Shown here one piece after another: positions 28,721 through 38,998 of a stretch of DNA of 64,000 bases. The first letter of the stretch is position 1. Every line of letters starts with the position of its first letter. Source of the stretch: Ostreococcus lucimarinus CCE9901. Lineage: Eukaryota > Chlorophyta > Mamiellophyceae > Mamiellales > Bathycoccaceae. A program made the translations under genes and the position numbers. The notes below the pieces were generated by a model. It made no database searches. It was not told the DNA's origin and saw only the letters and a list, made by a program, of their open reading frames with translations. The DNA is taken from positions 558,001 through 622,000 of the forward strand of contig NC_009356.1 of assembly GCF_000092065.1 (NCBI RefSeq), given 5' to 3'.

Positions 28721-29956
28721 TCATGCATTTGTTTGCCGAGAGCAAACTCGATACGTGAGTATGCGACCCCTCGCATTCGCGACGGCCAGAAGTGTGCCAT
28801 CGTTGTTGAAAGCTGTCGACGAGACGTAGTGTAAAGGGGTTGAGCTAGTTGGCCAAGCTTTGACCATCGATAACGTAGGGACGTGGAAGGCTCGTAAAGC
28901 GTTCTTCTTGAATGATGACGACATGATGATGATATCACCATGAGGATCTGAACTTAGTGATGTGACCGATGTCGAAAGACTTGATATGCGCTTTGCTGGA
29001 CTCTGCGTTCTTCTCTTATATGGATCACTCCAGTCCACATCTGCGAATCTATGGACGCTGACTATGCCATTGCCTTGCCCCGTGATGATTTTCTCACCGT
29101 CAGGTGTCAAACATATACATTTTGTGTCATCAAAACCAGCTGCTTTTTTCAGACAACGCTGCATCCGAACATCCCAACAATAAAGCAATCCATCATCTGT
29201 GACGCCGATTATCTCCATCCCGGCGTGTGAAAATACACATGCACGAACCGACGTACCAGTAGTATTGAGTTTCATAACACACGTGCGGCTCGTTTGTGAA
29301 ATTATATTCACTTCGGATGATCCTGGAATACCTAACAAGTCTGTGCCTGGAGCTTGAGCAAAGGTACCGCGGACGAGCGTCTCTCTACGCATGTGGACCC
29401 TCTCAACGGTGTTTCTCTCAAGATGGCCCAATAATAAGTTCCCTTTGCCGCATATAATAGTGTAATCGCTACTCCTGCTGAATTCTACGTTCTTAATTGA
29501 TACATTTTCTATCGACAGTGTCTGAAACAGCTTGTTGTTTTTACCGTCCACCCTAAATATATTCACCCGAGAGTCGGCACTAGCACTCAAGGCCAACTCA
29601 CGTTTGTGGTGAAAATGCACACAAATAGCTGCACTCTCAGGGGGGCCGTCAAAATCAAAATCTTTCACCCTCGTAAAATCAAGAAGATTCAGGTTGCGCC
29701 GAGCTTCCAGCCCTACACGAACTGCGGAGTTTCCAACTTCTGGGAAAGCACGACCGGTGCTGGTATGGGTACCATCGGACCAACGCTTGACTACTTTCGA
29801 CCCGATGAAGGAAATAGATTCTTCGTCTGGCTGAGAAAGAGCCAATTCAGAACCCGCAAACTCAACTGCCTCCACCCGTCGCTTGTTCGCAAAATTTCCG
29901 CAGAAACCGCCGTCACCATGGTCGTCTATCCAGGCACGGCCACGTGAGCCTCCCAT
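28721..29956 (-). CDS. UTP18: UTP18, WD40 component of the SSU processome
   Basis: Intronless, 411 residues from the ATG at 29956. UTP18 is a WD40 beta-propeller of the UTP-B subcomplex of the nucleolar SSU processome. Matches: FHHKRELALSASADSRVNIF then VDGK (family D-x-x-V-x-I-F-x-V-D-G-K), CWDVRMQRCLKKAAGFDD, and the signature end KNALRAFHVPTLSMVKAWPT followed by FNNDGTLLAVANARGRI. The open frame runs upstream without ATG to about 30121, so an earlier start behind an intron is possible. It is head to head with the DBP8 gene, another ribosome-assembly factor. Confidence 0.87.
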   Translation of the reverse strand: MGGSRGRAWIDDHGDGGFCGNFANKRRVEAVEFAGSELALSQPDEESISFIGSKVVKRWSDGTHTSTGRAFPEVGNSAVRVGLEARRNLNLLDFTRVKDFDFDGPPESAAICVHFHHKRELALSASADSRVNIFRVDGKNNKLFQTLSIENVSIKNVEFSRSSDYTIICGKGNLLLGHLERNTVERVHMRRETLVRGTFAQAPGTDLLGIPGSSEVNIISQTSRTCVMKLNTTGTSVRACVFSHAGMEIIGVTDDGLLYCWDVRMQRCLKKAAGFDDTKCICLTPDGEKIITGQGNGIVSVHRFADVDWSDPYKRRTQSPAKRISSLSTSVTSLSSDPHGDIIIMSSSFKKNALRAFHVPTLSMVKAWPTSSTPLHYVSSTAFNNDGTLLAVANARGRILTYRVCSRQTNA

Positions 29957-30474
29957 CTCGACTAGCGTACGCGACGTCAAGTCGAGCGCGATATGATATC
30001 GCCTACACAGATGGTCTTCTGCACAAGCGAGACTCTCGCGCGCGCGTCGACTTTCTTTGCGAGAGAAACAAAAAAAGCGACGCCAGCCGACTTGACTGCG
30101 AGTGGACGGACATAAGTACAAAATGGTAGGCTACGAAGCGTGCATTGTGTGTAAATGATCCGATATATTACACATTCAATATACGGATATACAATATATA
30201 GCGTGTAGATGTCGCATCAGTATGGAAAGAAATGTAACCAATAGGACCCGTTCTAAACCCTAGATTTGATAAAGGCGGCACGAGGGCCGTTCTCGATTTC
30301 TGCGTAGCTGGTTACCACAGAGACGCAGGAGCTCTTCCTTCCAAGTGAAACGATTCAGCGTCAAAGTATGAATCGTACGCTGTACTATCCTTCGTGATGA
30401 AACTACGTGATGAAGTTGCGAATGCACTTTGAACTTCAAGTGTGACTGGACAAGCACTGTTTAAGCTCTTTGAA
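29957..30474. promoter_or_regulatory. Divergent promoter region of UTP18 and DBP8
   Basis: 518 bp between two divergent 40S-assembly genes. An AT-rich core lies at 30155-30205 (tatattacac, atacaatatatagcg). No repeat or other gene was seen. Shared control of both genes is plausible but not shown. Confidence 0.45.
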
Positions 30475-31728
30475 ATGACCTCTTTCGACAAGCTTGGTTT
30501 AAGCGGCGTACTGCTACGTAATATTCGGCAGCTAGGTTTTACAGAGCCTAGTTCTGTGCAAAAGTCTTGCATCCCGCCGATCCTTCAGGGAAGGGATGTC
30601 ATCGGCATTGCCAACACAGGAAGTGGAAAAACAGCTGCCTTTGCCCTGCCCGTTGTGCACGTATTGAGTGTAGACCCACATGGCGTCTTTGCGCTCTGCC
30701 TTAGCCCTACGCGGGAACTGGCCTATCAGATAGCTGAACAGTTTGCAGTTTTCAGCGTCGGAATGTCTCTCAGGTGTGAAGTGGTAATTGGTGGTGAGGA
30801 CCTACTTCGACAGGCCAGCTCACTATCGAAACGTCCGCATATTGTTGTCGCAACGCCTGGACGTTTACTAGAGCACTTCATGCACTCCTCTGATACCATA
30901 GAATGCTTTCAGAGACTCAAGTTCTTGATTTTAGACGAGGCGGATAGACTTCTAGATTCCTCCTTTGAGGCTGAGCTCCGATATCTGTTGACAAATTTGC
31001 CACAGAAGCGCCAGACTCTGATGTTTTCTGCCACCATAACACCAAGCGTTATAGCACTCAAGCCACTCCTCGGTCAACGTGCTTTCTACTATGAAGAAAA
31101 AGGTGAATTAACGACGCCCACCGGGTGCGCGCAATACTACTGTTTCATGCCCGAAAAAGTCAAGGATACGTACTTGGTTCACGTGTTGAGAGAACTTGTG
31201 TCAAGCAAGTCCACACGCGCCATGATATTTTGCCCTACAGTTCAGAAGTGTGAGATGGTATCGCATATGCTTCATAATCTCGGTATAGCTGCATGTTCTC
31301 TACATGCAGCGAAGAAACAGAGAGATCGACACTCCACATTGAACGCTTTTAAGAGTACAATGGTGAAGATTTTAGTCGCGACAGATGTTGCGGCGCGAGG
31401 ACTTGACTTGCCTGACGTTGAATTGGTGGTCAACTACGATATACCCTCAGATCCTCGTCAGTACATTCACCGAATCGGTCGAACTGCTCGATTTCACGCG
31501 ACTGGTCAAGCTATATCGCTCGTCACGCAGTATGATGTAGGAAAAATCAAGAAAATAGAAAAACACCTTGGGCACGAACTCGAAGAATTTCATGTGCAAG
31601 AAGCAGATGTTAATAAGTTGGTGGGAGAAGTTTTTGCTTCTAGAAAGATGGCCAAATTACACATGGCTTCCCCAGGCGGATTCGATGAGCAGCTCAGTGC
31701 AAAGAAGAAGCGACAATCGGCTAAGTAA
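30475..31728 (+). CDS. DBP8: DEAD-box RNA helicase, DBP8/DDX49 type
   Basis: Intronless, 417 residues from the ATG at 30475. DBP8/DDX49 is an ATP-dependent RNA helicase of early 40S subunit assembly in the nucleolus. All core motifs are visible: Q motif (FTEPSSVQ), Walker A AxxGSGKT as ANTGSGKTAAF, PTRELAYQIAEQF, TPGRL, DEAD as ILDEADRLLDSSF, SAT as MFSATITPS, ATDVAARGLDLP and HRIGRTARF. EKVKDTYLVHVL, LVTQYDVGKI and LEEFHVQEADV assign it to DBP8/DDX49 rather than RRP3/DDX47. Confidence 0.9.
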   Translation: MTSFDKLGLSGVLLRNIRQLGFTEPSSVQKSCIPPILQGRDVIGIANTGSGKTAAFALPVVHVLSVDPHGVFALCLSPTRELAYQIAEQFAVFSVGMSLRCEVVIGGEDLLRQASSLSKRPHIVVATPGRLLEHFMHSSDTIECFQRLKFLILDEADRLLDSSFEAELRYLLTNLPQKRQTLMFSATITPSVIALKPLLGQRAFYYEEKGELTTPTGCAQYYCFMPEKVKDTYLVHVLRELVSSKSTRAMIFCPTVQKCEMVSHMLHNLGIAACSLHAAKKQRDRHSTLNAFKSTMVKILVATDVAARGLDLPDVELVVNYDIPSDPRQYIHRIGRTARFHATGQAISLVTQYDVGKIKKIEKHLGHELEEFHVQEADVNKLVGEVFASRKMAKLHMASPGGFDEQLSAKKKRQSAK

Positions 31729-31828
31729 TGTTTAGACATTTTGTTTTATATACCTATATATAGGTACCTAGTATTGTAATATTACACGGTACTACGCCAG
31801 ATTACGTAGTTTTTTTATCGCATATTGC

Positions 31829-32059
31829 TGAGAAACCTTGGGGCGTGGTTCCACGCCCCAAGGTTTCCAGAAAGTAATACATACTGATATCATACGTTCG
31901 CCGACATATAGAGAATGAACCCAATCCCGTATTATAGTGGTTCTAACGCATATGTCTACACTACATGACCTAGACCTACATATAGACTTAGCGCGTATGA
32001 ATAAGCATCGGACAAGCACGCACGGCATCCATCGCGACTTATAAACCCAAGGTTTCTCA
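31829..32059. repeat. Inverted-repeat element with internal 36-bp palindrome
   Basis: TGAGAAACCTTGGG at 31829-31842 is repeated exactly inverted as CCCAAGGTTTCTCA at 32046-32059. The left end also forms a near-complete palindrome at 31832-31867 (two 17-bp arms around TT, core GGGGCGTGGTTCCACGCCCC). A 21-bp stretch at 31870-31890 (GAAAGTAATACATACTGATA, then T) also occurs at the right terminal repeat of the element at 63274-63423. It looks like a nest of decayed MITEs. Confidence 0.7.
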
Positions 32060-32129
32060 ATTTAGACTTTCGCCGTTTTGCGATGGTGTATAATAAGCGT
32101 TGACAACACTATAATACAGGATTGGGTTC
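31917..32129. repeat. Second, interlocking inverted repeat
   Basis: The 23 bp at 31917-31939 (starting GAACCCAATCCCG) match the inverted complement of 32107-32129 (ending AGGATTGGGTTC) at 22 of 23 positions. The repeat partly overlaps the element above, so at least two insertions are nested. It ends about 120 bp upstream of the aconitase ATG. Confidence 0.75.
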
Positions 32130-32249
32130 ATCTCATGTGTCAATATCTCTCAGCCACAGGTGTGGCGCAGCACTCGGTCGATCACAGTTTTTTTATTCAG
32201 CTGCACCAGTTCGCACGCGGAATTTTCCATAACTCGCGACCCGAACCCG

Positions 32250-35006
32250 ATGAATGTACGAGCAGCGCACCGTACGCTTCAATCACTTGTGAGAGTGCGA
32301 AGTTTCGGGCTACTCGGCTGCCGGCTCGCACGGTGTACGTCAGACTTAGCGGACAGCTCAACAACTCTGTTGCCGTTGTTGCGTACACGAAGTACAGGCG
32401 TAATACCGGTTATCAACGTGCAGTCGAGCCGTAGCGCATGCGTCGGTACAAGGGGGATTCTAGATGAGTATGAACAGCATAAAAACGACAGGGCCCAACT
32501 CGGTATACCCGCAAAACCTCTCTCTGCGAAGCAAGTATCAGAACTGATTGCCTTGCTGGAAGCACCGATCAGCGAAGAAGAAGACCGCATATATGATATG
32601 CTAGTAAACTGCATTTCACCTGGTGTCGATGAAGCGGCATATGTTAAGGCAGGTTGGCTTGCAAGTGTAAGCAAAGGCAAGACTGTGAGCCCGTTAGTAT
32701 CGCGGGAAGATGCCGTCCGTATCCTTGGCACCATGCAGGGTGGATACAACATCTCGCCTCTTATTGATGCACTTGATTATGACGACTTGGGTCGCATTGC
32801 CGCTGCCGCTCTTTCTGACACCCTGTTGATATTCGATGCATTTTACGATGTTCAAGAGAAAGCAGATAAAGCAAATAAGTATGCCATGCAAGTAGTGCAG
32901 AGTTGGGCGGACGCAGAATGGTTCACAAAGAAGAGCCCACCACCATCAAAAATCACTGTAACAGTGTTCAAAGTGCCAGGTGAAACAAATACCGATGATC
33001 TTTCGCCCGCTCAAGATGCATGGAGTCGCCCCGATATTCCTCTGCACGCCCTTGCGATGCTCAAATCACCGCGTGAAGGAATTCAAAACCCGATTTCTCA
33101 AATCGACGAACTCAAAAAACTTGGATATCCACTGGCGTATGTTGGCGACGTCGTTGGGACTGGTTCGTCACGTAAGTCTGCAACGAATTCTGTCTTGTGG
33201 CACATGGGTATTGACATTCCGAACGTTCCCAATAAACGCACTGGAGGAGTATGCATCGGTGGTAAAATTGCTCCAATTTTCTTCAACACAATGGAGGACA
33301 GTGGGGCATTCCCTATCGAGATGGACGTGAAGAATATACACATGGGTGATGTCATAGATATATTCCCGTATGAGGGTTTAGTCAAGAAACATGGCACAAA
33401 TGAGGTTATCACAACTTTTTCCCTGAAGAGTCCTGTGCTATTGGATGAAATTCAGGCTGGTGGGCGCATCCCACTCATTATTGGTCGATCGTTGACTGAT
33501 AAAGCTAGAAATGCATTGGGTCTAGAGCCTTCTGAAGTATTTCAAGTGCCCCAGGTCTCTAAATCACGTTCTAAGGGGTTTACACTCGCACAGAAGATGG
33601 TGGGGAAGGCATGTGGTGTGGCTGGGATACTTCCCGGCACATACTGCGAACCTCGTGTAACGACTGTGGGGAGTCAAGATACGACTGGTCCTATGACACG
33701 TGACGAGTTGAAGGATCTGGCTTGTCTTGGTTTCACCGCCGATTTAGTCATGCAGTCTTTTTGCCATACGGCTGCATATCCCAAGCCTGTTGATGTTGAC
33801 ACTCACCACACTCTCCCCACTTTTATTCGCAACCGTGGCGGTGTATCGCTTAGACCAGGAGATGGGGTCATACACAGCTGGCTGAATCGTATGCTCTTAC
33901 CTGATACAGTAGGTACAGGTGGCGACTCGCACACTCGATTCCCGATTGGGATTTCGTTTCCAGCTGGCTCTGGTTTAGTAGCATTCGGTGCTGCCACTGG
34001 AGTTATTCCTCTCGACATGCCAGAATCAGTACTTGTTCGTTTCACTGGGCATCTACAGCCAGGTATTACTTTGCGGGATCTTGTCCACGCTATTCCACTG
34101 CAGGCAATTGAAGATGGATTACTTACAGTCGCAAAAGAAGACAAAGTCAACGCCTTTAGTGGGCGTATTTTGGAAATTGAAGGTCTTGAGCATCTGAAGT
34201 GTGAACAAGCATTTGAACTGTCAGACGCTAGTGCTGAAAGAAGTGCGGCTGGCTGTACAATTAAGCTCGACGAAGCAAGCGTAAAGGAGTATCTTACTAG
34301 TAACGTTGCTCTTCTTAAGTGGATGATAGCCAATGATTATGGTGAGGTTCGTACTCTCGAGCGCAGAATCCTCGCGATGCAACAATGGCTCGCTGCCCCA
34401 GAGCTTTTACGGGCTGATGATGATGCTGAGTACGCTGCGACGATCGAAATTGATTTGAACGCAATCACAGAACCTATATTATGTGCACCGAATGATCCAG
34501 ATGACGCACGTACACTTTCTTCTGTAGTTGGTGATAAAGTTGACGAGGTGTTCATAGGCTCTTGCATGACGAACATTGGTCATTTCAGAGCTGCGGCAAA
34601 GCTTTTGAACGACAATCTCAGTCAGCTTCCCACTCGACTTTGGGTGGCACCCCCAACAAAGATGGACGAATTGCAGCTGAAAGTTGAAGGACATTACAGC
34701 ACTTTTGCTACGGTAGGCGCGAGGACAGAGATGCCAGGGTGCTCTTTGTGTATGGGAAACCAAGCGAGAGTTGCTGAAAAGAGCACAGTAGTTTCTACAA
34801 GTACTCGGAACTTTCCCAATCGTCTTGGTAAAGGTGCAAATGTTTATCTAGCATCTGCAGAACTTTCTGCTGTTTGCGCGATTCTAGGCCGAATACCATC
34901 AAAGGAAGAATACTTGAGCCATGTTGAAGTGCTTACGAACAGTACTGACACGTACCAGTACCTCAACTTCGACAAATTGAGCTATTACACAGATGTACGC
35001 GAGTAA
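32250..35006 (+). CDS. acnB: Bacterial-type aconitate hydratase B, mitochondrial
   Basis: Intronless, 918 residues from the ATG at 32250. Aconitase B interconverts citrate and isocitrate with a 4Fe-4S cluster. The domain order is that of bacterial AcnB: N-terminal helical domain ([31 protein letters not shown]), swivel domain ([33 protein letters not shown]), then the cluster domains ([42 protein letters not shown], which supply the three Cys ligands). About 75 residues precede the AcnB start, rich in Arg, Ser and Leu and without acidic clusters ([19 protein letters not shown]), as in a mitochondrial presequence. Most eukaryotes use the unrelated-architecture aconitase A/ACO2, so this is a bacterial-type replacement. 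Confidence 0.92.
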   Translation: MNVRAAHRTLQSLVRVRSFGLLGCRLARCTSDLADSSTTLLPLLRTRSTGVIPVINVQSSRSACVGTRGILDEYEQHKNDRAQLGIPAKPLSAKQVSELIALLEAPISEEEDRIYDMLVNCISPGVDEAAYVKAGWLASVSKGKTVSPLVSREDAVRILGTMQGGYNISPLIDALDYDDLGRIAAAALSDTLLIFDAFYDVQEKADKANKYAMQVVQSWADAEWFTKKSPPPSKITVTVFKVPGETNTDDLSPAQDAWSRPDIPLHALAMLKSPREGIQNPISQIDELKKLGYPLAYVGDVVGTGSSRKSATNSVLWHMGIDIPNVPNKRTGGVCIGGKIAPIFFNTMEDSGAFPIEMDVKNIHMGDVIDIFPYEGLVKKHGTNEVITTFSLKSPVLLDEIQAGGRIPLIIGRSLTDKARNALGLEPSEVFQVPQVSKSRSKGFTLAQKMVGKACGVAGILPGTYCEPRVTTVGSQDTTGPMTRDELKDLACLGFTADLVMQSFCHTAAYPKPVDVDTHHTLPTFIRNRGGVSLRPGDGVIHSWLNRMLLPDTVGTGGDSHTRFPIGISFPAGSGLVAFGAATGVIPLDMPESVLVRFTGHLQPGITLRDLVHAIPLQAIEDGLLTVAKEDKVNAFSGRILEIEGLEHLKCEQAFELSDASAERSAAGCTIKLDEASVKEYLTSNVALLKWMIANDYGEVRTLERRILAMQQWLAAPELLRADDDAEYAATIEIDLNAITEPILCAPNDPDDARTLSSVVGDKVDEVFIGSCMTNIGHFRAAAKLLNDNLSQLPTRLWVAPPTKMDELQLKVEGHYSTFATVGARTEMPGCSLCMGNQARVAEKSTVVSTSTRNFPNRLGKGANVYLASAELSAVCAILGRIPSKEEYLSHVEVLTNSTDTYQYLNFDKLSYYTDVRE

Positions 35007-35051
35007 TACTCTGAAGAAGTAGTTACATTTACAATATTAGGCTACGTCGAG

Positions 35052-36150
35052 TTATTCGTCAGAAATGTAATCGTAAAATGCCCTGACTTTCTTGCCAAGC
35101 TGTTCCACAGTTTTGTCGTCTGATGAAAAGTCGACATCGTGCCCAAATTCTAGAATTAGTACTGGCTTCTACATATTTCCCGATCCAAGGCGCAACCAAA
35201 CATGGTGAGTTCATGCTTTTGTGTCAAAAGCTCGATACTGACATACCTTTTTAAATTGACTACACATGTGGTCTGTCACAAAACCTATCGTTAAGGTCTC
35301 CTGATGTTTTTTCCCGACCGTGAGCGCTCTCACATCCTGGTTGGGAATGTCATTAACCTCAATTTCAACTTAACAATTTCGTAATACTTGTAACAGCCAC
35401 TTTTCATGTTTGTAGTGTAGTGATTCAAGGTACTCGAGTGTGATGTTAAGCTCCTCACCACGCGCCCGCCGCTGAAGCCGCTCCATGCACACATCTGGCT
35501 CAACTCTCAAATATATAAACCCATCTGGAATCAGGGAGGGTAAGGCCTTCAGCTACACGTCAGTGCACTTGATAGAGAAACTCAAATCTACTTCACGCAC
35601 ATTTATCATGGGATACAACCAAGCGTTGTAGAGATCAGCCTCAAGCTCGGATAACCAGCCTTGTTCGTGCACTGACTCGACAAATACGTTTCGGTCAGAA
35701 AAAACACTGCGTTCAGTTATTCTTAGTAGTTTCGATGTTCCTGCGCTTTGTCGCTCTTGCAAATACCGAGTCATAAAAACATAATTCTGGAACACATATG
35801 CATATCTTTCTGGATTGGTGTAAAATTCTTTGAGCAAGTTATGAGGAGGATTGCTTGCACTTTTTCGCGGCACGCTTTGCCAACTTTGAACCGGTTCTGG
35901 GACAGTGTACACCAGATCCTATATTCACCAAATGAGTAGAGAGTATAACAAACCGAATCACATACTTCTAGGCGTGAGGCGCTTGAGAGCACCTCTGACA
36001 AAAATGTACTTTTGCCTGAACTGATGTTCCCTTCTACGCAAAGGCTGACCTGGAAAACATTTATCTCGAACTGTTTGTCAAGAAGACGGAACTTACCTTG
36101 TAAGCTGTGTCAAGCGCTTGACGAGAACTGCAAGTGACGTCAGAGAGCAT
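35052..36150 (-). CDS. Deoxynucleoside kinase (dCK/dGK type), six exons
   Basis: Exons on the minus strand: 36150-36097, 36049-35966, 35918-35601, 35546-35388, 35336-35247 and 35168-35052; introns 47-78 bp. About 273 residues. The enzyme phosphorylates deoxynucleosides for nucleotide salvage. Visible: P-loop [21 protein letters not shown] (substrate loop), [31 protein letters not shown] (the E-R-S motif), [24 protein letters not shown] (lid), [16 protein letters not shown] and PVLILEF. The stop codon seen after TDV (35553-35555) lies inside the 54-bp intron. The borders of the exon at 35247-35336 are less certain, because the protein there is longer than in dGK. Confidence 0.82.
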
Positions 36151-36713
36151 TAAGTACGTATGTATTGCACTTTCCAACGATACATTCGGAGAACTTGGCG
36201 ATGCCCTCTTCGCCGCGTTGTTTGAGAAACGTTTCTCAAACAGACAAGTCGCTCAAACTGTCTCGTGGGCGTAAGCCGACAGGGCATAGATGGCACTGAG
36301 TCGGTAAAATTTGAGGAGAATATGACGTGAAACTTTGTGCGAATAATGCGGCCCCCGTGACGGTCGTATTGGAAGAAGCAGTGAAGAAAAGTTGTGAACG
36401 TTTTGAGGAGGTTGTCTGGTCAGTATGTCTGTATTTGTCGCTAATACTGTGGAATACATGCGACTGAATACTGTACTTGTACCGTGGTATCATTTGTACG
36501 TAAAACTGCATCACGGTATCATAGGAAGATTTGGAATCCCGCCGTTTCCGCTTAGCTCGCACGACTGTCGCGCAAGAACGTAGCGTTAGTGATGACAACG
36601 CTATCGGAGGAGTTATGATGAACGGCTTTTGTCGTTGTATTTTGTTTCCAGGGCACGGTAGACACCAGACAGAGGGCGTCACTGCTCAAACAAGTTAAAC
36701 AAGTTTACTGAAG
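36151..36713. other. Divergent region between dNK and ASNSD1, with 24-bp palindrome
   Basis: A perfect 24-bp palindrome lies at 36219-36242 (half site TGTTTGAGAAAC). Downstream, the plus strand has a short open stretch near 36328-36470 that reads like a helical segment followed by a hydrophobic one, but no complete gene could be assembled. The rest looks like promoter and 5' UTR sequence. Confidence 0.45.
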
Positions 36714-38360
36714 ATGTGCGGTGTCGTTCTAGTCGTTGAAGAAAGTAGTTCGAGTTATCGTTTGTCGGACGTGAAACCACTAGCTTCTATGGTAGACTGT
36801 ACGTCCGACATAGATATTGGACTCAGCTGTGCTTTATCCCGTCGAGGACCTGATGCGTGTGCCACGTTCAATCACGCCAGCCACAAGTTTTGTATTCGCT
36901 TAACAGCTGCGATATTGCAGCTCAGAGGCGAAGAGATGGTAGACAGCCCTTTGATGGTAGCTAATGATTGTGCGATGGCATTCAATGGTGAAATTTATAG
37001 TGGTCTACCTTATCAAGACTCTACTCAACGTGACGCAGCACTCTTATTTCGAGCACTGGGTGATGCCAAAGAAGAAAGCTCGAAGATAGAACTTTTGTCT
37101 GGCGTGCGGGGTCCTTGGGCGATTGTATATTTTGATATGAAAAACGAGAATATTTTGATCGGAAAAGATATCTTTGGAAGGAGAAGTCTTTTGCTACACA
37201 TCCCTGATCACCATGATAGGCGCTTGATTGTATGCTCGACTGGCGCATCCAAACACTGCAGCGTGAAGTTTTGGACCGAGATTGGTTGCGGTGTGCACCG
37301 CATAGACCTAAGAGCCCCAACGCTAGAAGTGATAAAGCTAGACTGGAAGCATAACGTCGCCACTACATGCGGGATGCTCGGTGAAGAATGTAGGCAGCTA
37401 CCAACCTTTCTCTCAAGCCTGCACAGCAAGTGCTCACTGCGTTCGTTCATGCGGTTGCTCGATCGTTCAATGGAAATCAGGGTAACGATGAACTCTCGGA
37501 AGGAGTTATGCGCACCCCCACATGATAAGATGGCTCAGGTTCTTGTTCTCTTCTCAGGGGGGCTCGACAGCACAACCATCGCGTCGTTGGCTCACAGACA
37601 TGTCCCTGCCGGTGAAGTCATCGACCTTTGCAGCGTCTGTTTTCGAGATGGAACCTCTCCGGATCGATTAGCTGCTAAGGATGCTTTAACAGAGCTAAGG
37701 TCGATTTCACCTGGCAGAGTATGGCGATTTATCGAGGCAGACGTGAGTGTGGAAGAGGTTCTCAGGCATTTCTACCACATTCGTTCACTCATTCAACCAC
37801 AAAATAGCACCATGGCTTACAACATTGGAGTGGCCCTATGGTTTGCGTCGCGAGCGAAAGGAACCGCTACGCTCTACAACGTACATGGACCAATTGAAAT
37901 ATCTAGGAATTACATATCGGACGCAAGAGTTGTTCTCTTGGGTCACGGTGCTGATGAAGTCCTTGGTGGGTATCGTAGACATAGAACTGCTTTTGAGCAA
38001 GGTGGGATGATCTCTCTTGCGAGAGAAATTAAATTGGATATAGACCGTCTATGGATTAGAAATCTGGGAAGAGATGATCGCGTTGTGTCAGATTCAGGTC
38101 GAGAGGGTAGGTATCCTTTCCTTGATGAAGAGCTTGTGCGTTCGGTAACAACCAGTTCTTTTCGCGGTGTATTCAACTTTAGTCTTCCACCAGGTCAGGG
38201 CGATAAGCTTATCCTTCGAAAGACAGCGTGCCACCTCGGCTTATTGCATACTTCGAGAAGGCCCAAATGCGCGCTACAGTTTGGGAGCAAAGTTAATCGC
38301 TTTGAGAGTGAGTTGAAACTACGAAATAGTGCCGACGAAGCAGCGTGTAAAAGTGATTGA
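36714..38360 (+). CDS. ASNSD1: Asparagine synthetase domain-containing protein (ASNSD1 type)
   Basis: Intronless, 548 residues. The N-terminal half is a class II glutamine amidotransferase fold with the catalytic Cys right after the start Met (MCGVVLVVEE), RRGPDA and FNGEIYSG. The C-terminal half is an asparagine-synthetase ATP-pyrophosphatase domain (VLVLFSGGLDSTTIASL, LLGHGADEVLGGYRRHR). RNLGRDDRVVSDSGRE, ARFPFLDE-like YPFLDEELV and CALQFGSKVNRFE are hallmarks of ASNSD1 rather than true asparagine synthetase. The biochemical activity of ASNSD1 is not established. Confidence 0.88.
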   Translation: MCGVVLVVEESSSSYRLSDVKPLASMVDCTSDIDIGLSCALSRRGPDACATFNHASHKFCIRLTAAILQLRGEEMVDSPLMVANDCAMAFNGEIYSGLPYQDSTQRDAALLFRALGDAKEESSKIELLSGVRGPWAIVYFDMKNENILIGKDIFGRRSLLLHIPDHHDRRLIVCSTGASKHCSVKFWTEIGCGVHRIDLRAPTLEVIKLDWKHNVATTCGMLGEECRQLPTFLSSLHSKCSLRSFMRLLDRSMEIRVTMNSRKELCAPPHDKMAQVLVLFSGGLDSTTIASLAHRHVPAGEVIDLCSVCFRDGTSPDRLAAKDALTELRSISPGRVWRFIEADVSVEEVLRHFYHIRSLIQPQNSTMAYNIGVALWFASRAKGTATLYNVHGPIEISRNYISDARVVLLGHGADEVLGGYRRHRTAFEQGGMISLAREIKLDIDRLWIRNLGRDDRVVSDSGREGRYPFLDEELVRSVTTSSFRGVFNFSLPPGQGDKLILRKTACHLGLLHTSRRPKCALQFGSKVNRFESELKLRNSADEAACKSD

Positions 38361-38512
38361 CCACGCCATGGGCGCGGATGGCGCCGTGTACTGTTGACGT
38401 TCAGTGGTATGTCCCACGTGAGGTCCCTGCGATTTGTTTCTTTCATGAGTCTACCTTATACCCACCTTGACTGTGTACAACTTTGCCACTAAACTGAACA
38501 CTCGAGTTCTCG

Positions 38513-38758
38513 TCAAGAAGTCAGGCTGTCCCCTTGTGTACTGTGTTGTAGAGCTGGTGCCGCAGCACACAGCGCGGACGCATCAACGGCAACGCTGCGA
38601 ACTCTTTCCATCAATGCCTCTTCCGTAGCATCTCTTTCCTCATGACTTAGCGAACGTGTGCGTTCCTTGTTTTTGTTGTCTGTTTTTCCCCAAGAGTTTG
38701 ATGTGCGTGCGCCACCACTAAAAATCTTAAAGGTTGTATTTGTATCATCAAAGTTCAT
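38513..38758 (-). CDS. Small hypothetical protein
   Basis: 81 residues, ATG at 38758, between ASNSD1 (convergent) and the hydrolase gene (divergent). The N-terminal part NTTFKIFSGGARTSNSWG is Gly/Ser/Thr-rich, followed by a basic patch and an Ala-rich helix (EEALMERVRSVAVDASAL). I do not recognise it. The codon pattern and the head-to-head spacing fit a real gene, but this could be chance. Confidence 0.35.
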   Translation of the reverse strand: MNFDDTNTTFKIFSGGARTSNSWGKTDNKNKERTRSLSHEERDATEEALMERVRSVAVDASALCAAAPALQHSTQGDSLTS

Positions 38759-38998
38759 GAATGGAGTATACTCTCACTATTAGGATTCGTCACGGGCGAA
38801 CAGCTCTGGCAAGTAACTCAGAAAGAGAGTCGCGGCGAGCCGAAATCCGTCACGACGGTGTACGAAGTAACAAAGAGATAGGTTTACAGTATAGGTTATA
38901 TGAATCTCGATCTTGTTTTTTTCGTCCAGTAACCAAATAAAAGAAACGACGCGAACGCGAGATACGTACAGCCGACACGTCGCAGTTGCAGTGCAAGA

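Noticed and set aside
35553-35912. A 119-residue dNK as a truncated gene
   Set aside because: The stop is inside a 54-bp GT-AG intron; splicing restores the conserved C-terminal half found at 35052-35546.
36236-36682. Minus-strand frame of 148 codons between dNK and ASNSD1
   Set aside because: It overlaps the probable shared promoter, has no recognisable motif, and its composition is unlike the neighbouring proteins.
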